Origin: Opitutales bacterium
Lineage (GTDB): Bacteria; Verrucomicrobiota; Verrucomicrobiia; Opitutales; Coraliomargaritaceae
DNA length: 64,000 bases
Assembly (NCBI GenBank): GCA_018607135.1
Contig: JABBCA010000104.1
Location: forward strand, 62,001-126,000
Direction: 5' to 3'
Part shown: positions 36,206 through 45,483 of the stretch, piece after piece
Layout of the letters: every line of letters begins with the position of its first letter
Position numbering within the stretch: position 1 is the stretch's first letter
The notes under the pieces: generated by a model
The model's database searches: none
Told to the model about the DNA's origin: nothing
What the model saw: only the letters and a program-made list of their open reading frames with translations
Made by a program: the position numbers and the translations under genes

Positions 36206-37338
36206 GTAAGACGCACAAAGTGCGCCTCGGCAGATGCGAGGGTTTCCTCGATGTCGTCGCCGAGGACACAGAAGTGACCCATTTTACGACCCGAGCGCGC
36301 TTCGCCTTTATCGTAGAGATGCAGCTTCACATTCGGATCGGCGAGTAGGCTGGTCCAGTCGGGTGGGCCGTTTTGCCAGACATCGCCGAGTAGATTGATC
36401 ATAACTGTCGCGCATTGTAGATCGGTAGAGCCAAACGGTAGATCGGTCACGGCGCGAATGTGCTGCTCAAACTGCGAAGTGACACAACCGTCGATGGTGT
36501 AGTGCCCCGAGTTGTGCGGGCGCGGTGCCATCTCGTTGACGATAAGACCCCCATTTTCATCGAGGAACAGTTCGACCGCAATGAGGCCGACTACCTCAAG
36601 TTTATCTGCGATTTCGCAGGCTAATTGCTCGGCTGCTTCATTCGTGCTATCAGTGATCCGAGCGGGGATGATGGATGCGTGCAAGATGTGGTGCACGTGG
36701 ATATTTTCCGAAACAGGGAATGTGATCTTGGTGCCATCTGCTTTACGGGCACAGACGACAGAGAACTCACCGATATGGTGGATCCACTTTTCGACGACCA
36801 CGCGCGGCGGTCTTTCAAGGTGGTCCCAAAGATACTCACAATCAGCGGACTCTTCAGGAGCATTGAGTTTGATCTGTCCTTTGCCATCGTAACCAAACGC
36901 TGCGGTTTTGATCACGCAAGGGTAGCCAATGGTATCGACTGCCGCTTTGAGACTCTCTGGCGAGTCCGCATATTCAAAAGGCACGCATGGGAAACCATTT
37001 GCTTTGAGGAAGTCCTTTTCACGTTGTCGATGTTGGCAAATGTGAAGCGCTTGTTTGCCTGGCATGACGGGTTTGATCGCGCTGAGGAAGTCGATTACCC
37101 CCGCTGGAATGTTTTCGAATTCCAAGGTAATGATGTCGACGCCTTCGGCAAATGCCTTGAGGGCTGCTTCGTCCGAGTAGGGCGCATTGACCTCTTGGTC
37201 TGCAACCATACCTGCAGGAGAAGGGCCGCTTGGTTCGAAAATATGGAAGCGATAGCCGAGTGAACGACCTGCGAGTATGAGCATGCGGCCAAGTTGCCCG
37301 CCGCCGAGGATGCCAATTGTGCTGCCTGGTGTGATCAT
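36196..37338 (-). CDS. purK: 5-(carboxyamino)imidazole ribonucleotide synthase
   Basis: This 380-residue ATP-grasp enzyme carboxylates AIR to N5-CAIR in purine synthesis. The start has I-G-I-L-G-G-G-Q-L-G-R-M-L; the ATP-grasp core has K-T-A-A-F-G-Y-D-G-K-G-Q and V-E-K-W-I; later comes N-E-M-A-P-R-P-H-N-S-G-H-Y-T. It lies downstream of purE, and the two act in sequence. Confidence 0.97.
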   Translation of the reverse strand: MITPGSTIGILGGGQLGRMLILAGRSLGYRFHIFEPSGPSPAGMVADQEVNAPYSDEAALKAFAEGVDIITLEFENIPAGVIDFLSAIKPVMPGKQALHICQHRQREKDFLKANGFPCVPFEYADSPESLKAAVDTIGYPCVIKTAAFGYDGKGQIKLNAPEESADCEYLWDHLERPPRVVVEKWIHHIGEFSVVCARKADGTKITFPVSENIHVHHILHASIIPARITDSTNEAAEQLACEIADKLEVVGLIAVELFLDENGGLIVNEMAPRPHNSGHYTIDGCVTSQFEQHIRAVTDLPFGSTDLQCATVMINLLGDVWQNGPPDWTSLLADPNVKLHLYDKGEARSGRKMGHFCVLGDDIEETLASAEAHFVRLTGV

Positions 37339-37364
37339 GTCTAAAAATGGAAAGGTTATCTAAT

Positions 37365-37429
37365 GGAGGACCGCCTCTGGTCTGTCCACGAGCTGGATTT
37401 TTTAGGTCAAGCGTGGATGTTGACCCTCC
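37365..37429. repeat. Intergenic palindrome between purE and purK
   Basis: GGAGG...TCCACG (37365-37390) is mirrored by CGTGGA...CCTCC (37412-37429). The left arm contains GCCTCTGGTCTGTCC, shared in near-identical form with 57195-57211. It interrupts the purE-purK unit. Confidence 0.55.
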
Positions 37430-37441
37430 AGGTTCAGTCGC

Positions 37442-37945
37442 TTAAGCTTTAGGGAGTTCGGTTGCCAGCACGGTGTTGGTTTGGTTTTCGCGAAATGCTT
37501 TCAAGCGATCGCGGACTCCTGCATCCTTCAAAGACAGAATCGAAGCGGCGGAGAGTGCCGCGTTCTTTGCACCTGCGACGCCGATTGCAAGCGTCATCAC
37601 AGGGATGCCTGCAGGCATTTGCACTATGGAAAGCAGGGAGTCTTGACCGCTGAGGGCTTTCGACTGCACGGGCACGCCTAAAACTGGGAGGTGAGTCATG
37701 GCTGCGGTCATGCCTGGAAGGTGTGCTGCGCCCCCGGCGCCGGCGATAATAATTTGGATGCCACGTGCTTCTGCGTCATCTGCATAGCTGTAGAGGAGCT
37801 TTGGTGTGCGGTGCGCGCTGACGATTTTGGTTTCGAAAGGGATTTCGAGTTGTTTGAGCAAGGCAGCGGCTTCACCCATAGTGCTCCAGTCTGACTGGCT
37901 TCCCATGATGATTCCGACGACGGCATTGTTTGCATTGGCTTCCAT
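37442..37945 (-). CDS. purE: N5-carboxyaminoimidazole ribonucleotide mutase
   Basis: This 167-residue class I PurE moves the carboxyl group of N5-CAIR to make CAIR. It has I-M-G-S-Q-S-D-W near the start, V-S-A-H-R-T-P with the catalytic His, [12 protein letters not shown] and L-P-V-L-G-V-P-V. It is upstream of purK by 103 bases and 36 bases downstream of glpD. Confidence 0.97.
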   Translation of the reverse strand: MEANANNAVVGIIMGSQSDWSTMGEAAALLKQLEIPFETKIVSAHRTPKLLYSYADDAEARGIQIIIAGAGGAAHLPGMTAAMTHLPVLGVPVQSKALSGQDSLLSIVQMPAGIPVMTLAIGVAGAKNAALSAASILSLKDAGVRDRLKAFRENQTNTVLATELPKA

Positions 37946-37981
37946 AGCCAGCTAGCAAAGGGATTTCGTGGGGGAATTCAA

Positions 37982-39535
37982 CTACGTAAGCAGATAGCTT
38001 TTCGCGAGTGTCTGAAAGGCCATTGCCTCTTTGTGTGCCCACTCGTTGCTCTCGCCCAGTTCATTAGCGAGTAAGTGTGCGACGTGTTCGGCTGAATCGC
38101 TCGCGGCTTGAGCGTTTAAAAAGAGCATACGAGTGCGTCTCGCGAGAACGTCTTCAACGCGCCGCGCCATTTCGTTGCGGATCGACCAAATGGCTTCGGC
38201 TTGAGTGTAGGGCATCTCTGGGTGAATTGGTTCAGCGAGTTTGGGGGTCTCCTCGATGAGTTTTTGAATGCTACTCGCGTCGCTTCCGTAGGTTGAAAGG
38301 TGAGTGTCATTCGCTTCTGCTGCACCATGCACTTGGAGGTCAACTGTTTTACACGGCTGTGCATTTAGGCCTCCAAGTGTTTCGACTTGGTTGATCACAT
38401 CTTCTGCCATTTGGCGGTAGGTGGTCCACTTGCCGCCTGCGATGGTGAGCAGGCCGCTATTAGATACGAGGATGGTGTGGTCGCGGGAAATTTCTGAGGT
38501 GCGATCACCCTCGCCAGTTTGAACGAGTGGGCGTAGTCCCGTGAAGACGCTTAGCACATCGGAACGTTGGGGGTCCTTGCTCAAATATTGTGCGGCGTTT
38601 TTGAGAATAAAGTCGATTTCTTCTTCAAGCGCCTCGGGTTCTAGGTCGATGCTTTCGACTGGAGTATCGGTGGTGCCTACAATCACATGGTTGTGCCAGG
38701 GCACTGCGAAGAGCACCCGGCCGTCGGTTGTTTGTGGCACTATCACGGCAGCTTTACCTGGGACAAATTCCTTGGGCAATACCAAGTGCACCCCTTGGCT
38801 GGCCGCGATAATTTTATCTGTATCCGGATTATCCATACAACGCACGCTATCGGTAAAGACGCCAGTCGCATTGATAATTGTTTTGCCACGTAGCGTAAAG
38901 GTGTCGCTGGTCTCGCAGTCTTCGCACTGAACTGCTTCGATGAAACCGTTGCGTTTTTCGAACCCTGTAGCCTTCACGTAGTTCACGGCGACACCGCCGT
39001 GGTCAAAGATGGTCTGCGCAAGATTGATCGCAAGGCGTGAATCGTCAAATTGACCATCGTAATAGATCACGCCGCCTTGTAGGCCGTCGGTCTCTAGGGT
39101 TGGTATGTGTTCAAGTGTTTTCTTTTTGCTGAGTTGCTTCGAAGGCTTGAGACCAAGCTTGCCAGCGAGCATATCGTAAACTTTTAGGCCAATACCGTAG
39201 AATGGGCCATCCCACCATTTATAGATCGGCACGATGAAGGATTGGTGATGCACGAGGTGTGGCGCATTGTGGCAGAGCCGCCCGCGCTCTTTGAGTGCTT
39301 CTAAGACGAGGGAGATGTTGCCTTGCTTGAGGTAGCGCACGCCGCCGTGCACCAGCTTGGTGCTGCGGCTAGACGTCCCTTTGGCAAAATCAGCTTGTTC
39401 GATGAGTGCCACTGTATGGCCCCGACTCGCGGCATCCACTGCGCACCCTAGGCCGGTCGCTCCGCCACCTATGATGACGATGTCGTATGGACTGGTGCGA
39501 CTGTTCAGCTCTTGGAGGGCGTCACTTCGATTCAT
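37982..39535 (-). CDS. glpD: Glycerol-3-phosphate dehydrogenase (FAD, quinone-linked)
   Basis: The product has 517 residues from the ATG at 39535; the frame extends to 39628 but homologues begin just before the FAD fold. It oxidises glycerol-3-phosphate to dihydroxyacetone phosphate and passes electrons to quinone at the inner membrane. The Rossmann motif is I-I-G-G-G-A-T-G-L-G, followed by S-R-S-T-K-L-V-H-G-G-V-R-Y-L and W-H-N-H-V-I-V-G-T-T-D. A C-terminal DAO_C domain is present. It leads a minus-strand run with purE, purK and trpE. Confidence 0.95.
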   Translation of the reverse strand: MNRSDALQELNSRTSPYDIVIIGGGATGLGCAVDAASRGHTVALIEQADFAKGTSSRSTKLVHGGVRYLKQGNISLVLEALKERGRLCHNAPHLVHHQSFIVPIYKWWDGPFYGIGLKVYDMLAGKLGLKPSKQLSKKKTLEHIPTLETDGLQGGVIYYDGQFDDSRLAINLAQTIFDHGGVAVNYVKATGFEKRNGFIEAVQCEDCETSDTFTLRGKTIINATGVFTDSVRCMDNPDTDKIIAASQGVHLVLPKEFVPGKAAVIVPQTTDGRVLFAVPWHNHVIVGTTDTPVESIDLEPEALEEEIDFILKNAAQYLSKDPQRSDVLSVFTGLRPLVQTGEGDRTSEISRDHTILVSNSGLLTIAGGKWTTYRQMAEDVINQVETLGGLNAQPCKTVDLQVHGAAEANDTHLSTYGSDASSIQKLIEETPKLAEPIHPEMPYTQAEAIWSIRNEMARRVEDVLARRTRMLFLNAQAASDSAEHVAHLLANELGESNEWAHKEAMAFQTLAKSYLLT

Positions 39536-39630
39536 GATGTGAAGTGTAGTAGCGCGTGTTGTGAACGCCAGAGCAATCCAACTATGGAAGGTCGATTGAC
39601 ATCTGTAAACTAGCTGTAATTTTCCCACTC

Positions 39631-39990
39631 ATGGCGAAGAATGTATTAGGCGGTGAATTGATTACCTGCAGCGAAAGTCCGATGACGGGTTACTTCCGCA
39701 CTGGGAAGTGTGACACCTGTGGTGATGATAAAGGGATGCACATGGTCTGCGCACAAATGACAGAGAAATTTCTGGAATTCAGCAAGGAGCGTGGGAACGA
39801 TTTAACCACGCCCATGCCTGCATATAATTTTCCGGGGCTACGTTCGGGAGATTTCTGGTGCTTATGTTTGTCGCGCTGGATAGAGGCTCACGAGGCGGGA
39901 GTGGCTCCCAATGTTAAACTCTCTGCCACTCACACCTCAGTATTGGAATTCGTCGACTTGGATATTCTTAAAAGCTACGCTGTCGGGTAG
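39631..39990 (+). CDS. DUF2237 family protein
   Basis: The product has 119 residues. It matches the family closely: N-V-L-G-G near the start, P-M-T-G-Y-F-R-T-G-K-C, H-M-V-C-A-Q-M-T, F-S-K-E-R-G-N-D-L, P-G-L-R-S-G-D-F-W-C-L-C and A-T-H at the end. The conserved Cys residues and D-W-C may bind metal. The function is unknown. It is divergent from glpD. Confidence 0.92.
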   Translation: MAKNVLGGELITCSESPMTGYFRTGKCDTCGDDKGMHMVCAQMTEKFLEFSKERGNDLTTPMPAYNFPGLRSGDFWCLCLSRWIEAHEAGVAPNVKLSATHTSVLEFVDLDILKSYAVG

Positions 39991-40033
39991 GCGCTTTACT
40001 AGGCCTTGGTTCGGCCTGCAAATGGATCTTTGC

Positions 40034-41566
40034 CTAGCTTTGTGGCTGATTGGACGAGTCGATTTGCAGTAGAGAGTCTGCTTTGCTACGAAGCTCGTGG
40101 TAGAGAGTGGGATCTTCCGCGAGATTTTTTCCGTAGGCGGGCAGCATCGCGCTTAAGGCCTGTTGCCATGTCTTACTCTGTATCTCATCAGGAAAGCATT
40201 TATGCAGCACTTCTACTATAATTGAAACAGATGTGGAAGCGCCTGGTGAAGCGCCTAGTAGGGCTGCGATACTTCCATCTTTAGCAGCGACCACTTCAGT
40301 GCCAAATTCTAGCTTACCTGTTTTGTCCGCACTCTTCTTGATGATTTGCACGCGTTGACCTGCAGTGACCAGTTTCCAGGTGTCTTCAGTTGCGTTTGGA
40401 AAGAATTCTTTAAGGCTGTCGACACGATCACTATGAGATTTGCGACACTCGTTGATTAGATATTGAGTCAACGACATGTTATCACGACCCACCGCCAAAA
40501 GTGGCAGTATATTGTCGAGCTTTACTGATTTAATCAGATCGAGCATTGAGCCTTCTTTCAGGAACTTGGGTGAGAAGCCAGCATAGGGACCGAAGAGTAA
40601 GGCTTTTTTGCCGTCGATTACTCGTGTGTCCAAGTGCGGAACCGACATGGGTGGGGCGCCAACAGCTGCCTTGCCATAAACTTTAGCTGCGTGCTTTTCG
40701 ATGACCTCATGATCGGTGCAAACTAAGAACTGGCCGCTGACAGGAAATCCGCCAAAGCCTAGGCCTTCTGGAATGCCAGATTTTTGAAGAAGATGGAGTG
40801 ATCCCCCACCAGCACCAATAAAGGCAAATTTTGCGCGTAGTTTACACTTACCTTCCTCTTCACTATCGATTTTAAGTCGCCAGTCGCCGTTGCTCTTTTG
40901 CTTTATATCGGTAACGCGCGCCTGCATCGCGAGTTCGACCCCGTCGAGTGAGATGAGGTGGTCGATGAGTTGTTGGGTCAATGTCCCAAAATTAATATCG
41001 GTGCCAGACTCTACGCGAGTGGCAGCGATGGCTTCGTCGCTGGGTCGGCCGTCGTTGAGAAGTGGCGCCCAGCGTTCGATCACCGTAGGGTCTTCAGAGT
41101 AAGCCATTTCTCCGAAAAGGTGTTGCGTGCGCATGGCTGCAAAACGATTACGGAGAAATGTTTGATCTTCTGTGCCGCGCACAAAGCTCATGTGCGGCAC
41201 GCGTTTGATGAAGGTCGATGGCTCCTTGATGATCCCTTCTTCTACAAGACTCGCCCAAAAGTGTTTCGAGTTTTCAAACTGCTCGTTGATGATAACCGCT
41301 TTAGAAATATCGACGCTCCCGTCAGCTTTCTGTGCCGTGTAGTTGAGCTCGCATAGCGCTGCGTGCCCAGTGCCAGCGTTGTTCCAAGCGTGAGAGCTCT
41401 CAAGCGCGACACGAGGGAGCGATTCGACTATCTGTATCGTGAAGTCGGGATTCAAGCGCTTGAGCATGATCCCTAGGGTGGCGCTCATGATTCCTCCTCC
41501 AATCAAGACGATGTCTGGATTCTCAAGAATAGGCCCTGTCGATGGACGAACTGTGCGTGTGCTCAT
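40034..41566 (-). CDS. mqo: Malate:quinone oxidoreductase
   Basis: The product has 510 residues from the ATG at 41566; the ORF extends to 41668. This peripheral membrane FAD enzyme oxidises malate to oxaloacetate and reduces quinone in the TCA cycle. It has V-L-I-G-G-G-I-M-S-A-T-L-G at the FAD site, then W-N-N-A-G-T-G-H-A-A-L-C-E-L-N-Y-T, which is specific for Mqo, and later G-A-G-G-G-S-L and G-A-S-P-G-A-S-T-S. The 290 bases between its start and the next gene hold no feature I can support. Confidence 0.95.
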   Translation of the reverse strand: MSTRTVRPSTGPILENPDIVLIGGGIMSATLGIMLKRLNPDFTIQIVESLPRVALESSHAWNNAGTGHAALCELNYTAQKADGSVDISKAVIINEQFENSKHFWASLVEEGIIKEPSTFIKRVPHMSFVRGTEDQTFLRNRFAAMRTQHLFGEMAYSEDPTVIERWAPLLNDGRPSDEAIAATRVESGTDINFGTLTQQLIDHLISLDGVELAMQARVTDIKQKSNGDWRLKIDSEEEGKCKLRAKFAFIGAGGGSLHLLQKSGIPEGLGFGGFPVSGQFLVCTDHEVIEKHAAKVYGKAAVGAPPMSVPHLDTRVIDGKKALLFGPYAGFSPKFLKEGSMLDLIKSVKLDNILPLLAVGRDNMSLTQYLINECRKSHSDRVDSLKEFFPNATEDTWKLVTAGQRVQIIKKSADKTGKLEFGTEVVAAKDGSIAALLGASPGASTSVSIIVEVLHKCFPDEIQSKTWQQALSAMLPAYGKNLAEDPTLYHELRSKADSLLQIDSSNQPQS

Positions 41567-41856
41567 TGGTAGTCGTGTTGCGCTTAATGGTTGTTGTCGT
41601 TGCCCTGAAATTGGTAGTTTCCTGTGAGGCGTTCGATTTGAAGTCGCGACGAAGTAAGCACAACGCACGCATGCGTCAAACTAATACCAAAATATAGCAA
41701 CGAGTAGGAATTCTTATGTTGTCGTCGAGTTGCGCTAATCACGCGAACGCGCAGTCATTTCTATGACCGCTATTGTGCCTACCATGGTCGAAACCAGTTT
41801 CTGGTTCCACTGCCTCTAGTGGCTTGGTAATGACTGGTTGCGTAGGAGTGCCTGAA

Positions 41857-42693
41857 CTACAGTAGCGCGCGAACCGACTCTTGAAATCGTTCAAGTTTGG
41901 CATCGACAAAATCCTTTATTGTAAGGGCTTCATCTTCGCCGAGTTCAGTGAGGTCCATTGCGAACCAGAGTTGATCCACTGCGTCTACACTGTGAGAGTC
42001 ATAAAAGGTTGCGTTGGCTTTGCGTCGCCCGATGACCGCGTCGCCGTAGTGCTTACCACCCTCGATTTGTGAGTCGAAGCAGGCGTTGAGTTGTTTGGCC
42101 AAGTCGGGATGGCCGCTGACGTCCAAGGCAATTTTATCTTCGTCACAGAGCCAATCGAGGTCGCGCCAAACTTCGCAGCCATAAATTTTTTTAGGGCGAG
42201 AGAACGGCGGCACGCGTCGAATTGCTTCAATGACTGCATGAAAGACACCAACATGTGTCGGGTGTTTGTCTGCGGGATTATGCGTATAAACGATCTCTGG
42301 TTGAGTCGTGAGTAGTAGAACTTCCAGCTCATCAATAAGTGCGCTGCGCTGCCTAGGGTCTTGGATCGTTGCGCTTGAGTGACCGAGTTGCACGACAAAA
42401 CTATAGCGCCCAAGTTGAGCTGCTTTGCGTTGCTCCTCTTTACGAATCTTTTTCATTTCGTCGTCTGAGGTCTCGGAATACTTGCCTTTTCGAGAGCTGC
42501 CCCCCCCGTCGCTGCAGGTCACCCCACTGAACCATAAGCCCTCTTGCTCATAGCAAGAACTGATGCCGTGGAAGGCCATAAACTCGAGGTCGTCTTGATG
42601 AGCGCCGATGCCGAGATGAGAGGTGCGTGCCTGCGCTTCGGGTGCGACGACGTCATCGGGAATGTAGAGGTCATAGTGAGCGTTTTTAGCCAT
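41857..42693 (-). CDS. PIG-L/LmbE family deacetylase
   Basis: The product has 278 residues from the ATG at 42693. The metal motif is A-H-Q-D-D-L-E (His32, Asp34, Asp35) with Gln where most members have Pro, and H-P-T-H supplies the other ligand. The family removes acetyl groups from N-acetylglucosamine-type sugars and related amides using zinc. The substrate cannot be assigned, and there is no glycosyltransferase next door. The upstream 249-base gap shows no clear site. Confidence 0.9.
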   Translation of the reverse strand: MAKNAHYDLYIPDDVVAPEAQARTSHLGIGAHQDDLEFMAFHGISSCYEQEGLWFSGVTCSDGGGSSRKGKYSETSDDEMKKIRKEEQRKAAQLGRYSFVVQLGHSSATIQDPRQRSALIDELEVLLLTTQPEIVYTHNPADKHPTHVGVFHAVIEAIRRVPPFSRPKKIYGCEVWRDLDWLCDEDKIALDVSGHPDLAKQLNACFDSQIEGGKHYGDAVIGRRKANATFYDSHSVDAVDQLWFAMDLTELGEDEALTIKDFVDAKLERFQESVRALL

Positions 42694-42942
42694 GTAATTA
42701 GTAGGTAAAGTAAAGGGCAGTGATCGCAAGCACAAGAACTGTGGTTTCATTGTAGTGTGATTTTAGATACTACGTAGGGAGTCTTGCTAGAGCACCTTAC
42801 CCTGACTCGGGTGTTTCATTTGTATCGCGTTAGTAATGCGTTAAAGTGCTTACAAAAGATGCTTCAAGTTGGCCTTTGATGAAAATAGGTAGATGCTCAA
42901 CTCGGTCCAAGCGACTCAGATTAAATATATAACCTACACTGG

Positions 42943-43728
42943 ATGATGAATATATCTTTTGAAGATTTAGCCGATGCTAGTTTGCCTGAAGAAGTCCCAG
43001 AGCCGCTACTATTTGTTTGGTTGAAACACCTCTTACGTATTACTGCGGTGCTTTGCATCGGAGGGTTCGCAGTCGCCTTTTATTACCATCGTCCGCAAGA
43101 GGCGACATTACCTGTAGCTGCCACGCGTCTCTTGGTAGTCGAAGGAGACATTCCTGAGGGTGTTTTGCCGCATGATTTGGACACTGCGACAGAGTTTGGA
43201 GACTCGTTTGATCATTTGAAGCATGGGTTTCAGGCACCAGAATATCGGGAAACGTTCACCCCTGAGCAGGGCAAAGTAGTGTCCACGTTGATGCATGAAG
43301 CCAGCGACACTGCCGAATTTGAATGGGTGGATGGTCCTGATGCGAATGTCACCGCCGCGCCCGTATCTGAAGTTATTGAATTGCCGGCAGATGCAGCAGT
43401 CGAACTACAAATTCAGCGTGATTGGGAAGGAATTGTTTTAGTGCCCAACAATGTGAAGCTGTCGCGTGCATATACATCGGAGGTTCGCCTGAGTCGGGTC
43501 GAAGCACATCCGATCGATGGGGGGCGTTTGCGTGTCTGGTCACGAATTCAAAACCTAACCGACCGAGCCATGCGCGTTGAAACTGCCTGCGAGTTTCGGT
43601 TTGCTGAGAGTCGTTTAGTGCCTTCGAAATTCAGACCCGGTTACATTCCTGCAAATGGTGTGTTAGATGTTTATTTCGTTTCGAATCAAGAGGGAGTGGA
43701 CTCTTACACCTTGATGGTGAAGCAATAA
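42943..43728 (+). CDS. Single-pass membrane protein of unknown function
   Basis: The product has 261 residues. After a short cytosolic segment there is one membrane helix (L-L-R-I-T-A-V-L-C-I-G-G-F-A-V-A-F). An acidic linker follows, and the C-terminal 90 residues form a beta-rich domain (V-R-L-S-R-V-E-A-H, L-R-V-W-S-R-I-Q-N-L-T, F-R-F-A-E-S) reminiscent of YcfL/DUF1425-type periplasmic domains, but I would not assign it. It heads a plus-strand run with the DUF3137-like gene, lemA and rapA. Confidence 0.65.
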   Translation: MMNISFEDLADASLPEEVPEPLLFVWLKHLLRITAVLCIGGFAVAFYYHRPQEATLPVAATRLLVVEGDIPEGVLPHDLDTATEFGDSFDHLKHGFQAPEYRETFTPEQGKVVSTLMHEASDTAEFEWVDGPDANVTAAPVSEVIELPADAAVELQIQRDWEGIVLVPNNVKLSRAYTSEVRLSRVEAHPIDGGRLRVWSRIQNLTDRAMRVETACEFRFAESRLVPSKFRPGYIPANGVLDVYFVSNQEGVDSYTLMVKQ

Positions 43729-43956
43729 GAATTGAGCGTTGGGTTGGGGTGAATCGGAAGAAGCGTCTTTAGGTGGTAAGCAATCGGAATTAAAAATGAA
43801 GGAGAACAGCTGACTGGCTAGGATAAGCCGTAGGTGTAAGACGGTGCTTCTAATTTAGAATGATTAAACGCGCTTGTCATGAGCGGCGTTCATTCTTGTA
43901 ATAGTCACTAAGCTCAACGGTCAGTCCAAGTTGGCTTAAGTCCTATTTTATATTTT

Positions 43957-44631
43957 GTGAACCAAGAAGTGCTAATCATCGTCGGAGTTATCGTTTTCAT
44001 GGCAGTGGTGGCCTATTTAGGACACCTGCAAGCGAAGAAGCGACGAGAAGCATTTGAGCGTTTGGCATCGGAGCTAGGATTCGATTTCTATTCACAAAAA
44101 GACCGGCAATTTGCACGTCGCTTCAGCTTTTTGGAGCATATGGACGATGGATCGAATCGATACGCCTACAATCGTCTCACTGGAAAAGTTGAGGGGCAGA
44201 CTGTAAATATATTTGATTATCATTATGAGACGTATTCACGAGATAGCAAAGGTCGTCGTCGCACCGACCACCATCACTTTTCGATTTTTACTTTGAGTCT
44301 GCCTGCAGCGTTCCCTGAACTGAATATCGAACGCGAAGGTTTCTTTTCGAAAATTGGTCAAGCGCTTGGCTTTGACGATATTGACTTTGAATCTTTGGAA
44401 TTTTCAAAGCGTTATAAAGTGAAGTCTCGTGATAAGAAATTCGCCTACGATTTCTGTAACGCGCAAATGATTGATTACCTCTTAAGGCAGCGTGACCTCA
44501 TTATCGAGGTCGATGGCAACACGCTCGCTCTGACTTTTAAAGGTAAGCTAAATATCGAAGCCATAAAGCCGAACTTCGAACGCATCAAAGCAATCCGAGC
44601 ATTGATACCGAATTACCTCTTCGATCGCTGA
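43957..44631 (+). CDS. Membrane-anchored DUF3137-like protein
   Basis: The product has 224 residues with a GTG start. One N-terminal helix is followed by R-R-E-A-F-E-R-L-A-S-E-L-G-F-D-F. The beta-rich domain begins near N-R-L-T-G-K-V-E-G-Q-T-V-N-I-F-D-Y-H, a layout like DUF3137 proteins, which often sit next to lemA. The later region has Q-M-I-D-Y-L-L and G-N-T-L-A-L-T-F-K-G. lemA follows 110 bases downstream, which supports a functional pair. The role is unknown. Confidence 0.7.
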   Translation: MNQEVLIIVGVIVFMAVVAYLGHLQAKKRREAFERLASELGFDFYSQKDRQFARRFSFLEHMDDGSNRYAYNRLTGKVEGQTVNIFDYHYETYSRDSKGRRRTDHHHFSIFTLSLPAAFPELNIEREGFFSKIGQALGFDDIDFESLEFSKRYKVKSRDKKFAYDFCNAQMIDYLLRQRDLIIEVDGNTLALTFKGKLNIEAIKPNFERIKAIRALIPNYLFDR

Positions 44632-44741
44632 TTGTTTGCGCTATGAATGAACGTGAATCGACGTTAATTTCTTTTGATTGTTACCATAGACTCACGTAAA
44701 TTAACAATAATTAACGATTCCTCATTTTACTTCTTACTCTT

Positions 44742-45308
44742 ATGTCTATTGCTGCCCTTATTATTGTCGCTATTTTGATCGGCTTTCCTGTCCTCTATTT
44801 GATCGTGACTTACAATGGGCTGGTCGCGATTCGGAATCATATTCGAGACGCGTGGGCGAACATTGATACTGAGTTGAAGCGACGTTATGATTTGATTCCA
44901 AACCTCGTCGAGACGGCGAAGGGATATGCAAAACATGAAAGTGAAACCTTGGAGAAGGTGATCGCGCTCCGTAATCAATGTCAGCAAAACACTGGCTCGC
45001 CTGCCCAACAAGCGACGACGGAAAAATTACTGGTCTCTAGTTTAAATGGTCTGTTCGCACTTGCAGAGAATTATCCAGATTTAAAAGCCAATGCGAATTT
45101 TCAGCAGTTGCAGCAGGAGCTAGTAAATACAGAAGACCGTATCCAATCCTCTCGCCGTTTTTACAATGGCAACGTCCGTGAATATCGAAATAAGACCCAG
45201 AGCTTCCCGAGCAATCTCGTAGCAGGTATGTTTGGCTTCCCGCCCGAGGCAGAGGAGTTCTTCGAAGTTGAGCCTGTCGAACGGGAAGCGGTGAAGGTTC
45301 AGTTTTAA
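44742..45308 (+). CDS. lemA: LemA family protein
   Basis: The product has 188 residues: one N-terminal membrane helix, then the LemA four-helix domain with Y-N-G-L-V, A-W-A-N-I-D-T-E-L-K-R-R-Y-D-L-I-P-N-L-V-E-T, and the C-terminal R-F-Y-N-G-N-V-R-E-Y-R-N and F-P-S-N-L-V-A. The function is poorly known; members influence envelope and secretion traits. The tandem repeat at 45315 begins seven bases after the stop. Confidence 0.95.
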   Translation: MSIAALIIVAILIGFPVLYLIVTYNGLVAIRNHIRDAWANIDTELKRRYDLIPNLVETAKGYAKHESETLEKVIALRNQCQQNTGSPAQQATTEKLLVSSLNGLFALAENYPDLKANANFQQLQQELVNTEDRIQSSRRFYNGNVREYRNKTQSFPSNLVAGMFGFPPEAEEFFEVEPVEREAVKVQF

Positions 45309-45314
45309 GGAAAC

Positions 45315-45394
45315 GCTGAAATACTGAAATGCTGAAATACTGAAACGCTGAAATACTGAAACGCTGAAATACTGAAACGCTGAAATACTGAAAC
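45315..45394. repeat. 16-bp minisatellite between lemA and rapA
   Basis: Five tandem copies of GCTGAAAT-ACTGAAA[CT], i.e. ten octamers, occupy exactly 80 bases and begin seven bases after the lemA stop. Odd and even octamers differ in a regular way, so the 16-mer is the unit. It has no unique spacers, so it is not CRISPR. It lies 89 bases before the rapA start. Confidence 0.9.
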
Positions 45395-45483
45395 GTGATT
45401 GGCTGATTTTTGCCTTCTAGCGTTTTGGAATTTTACAACAGTTCCCTTTGACAAGGCTGGGCGTTCTGCCAGACGCTTATGCG

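Noticed and set aside
36625-37263. 212-residue plus-strand frame
   Set aside because: Antisense to purK with conserved ATP-grasp motifs; composition follows from the purK codons.
45315-45394. Possible CRISPR array
   Set aside because: The repeats are directly contiguous with no spacers, and no cas gene is present.
45448-45483. TTG start for rapA
   Set aside because: The family begins at the next ATG; the added residues do not match RapA.
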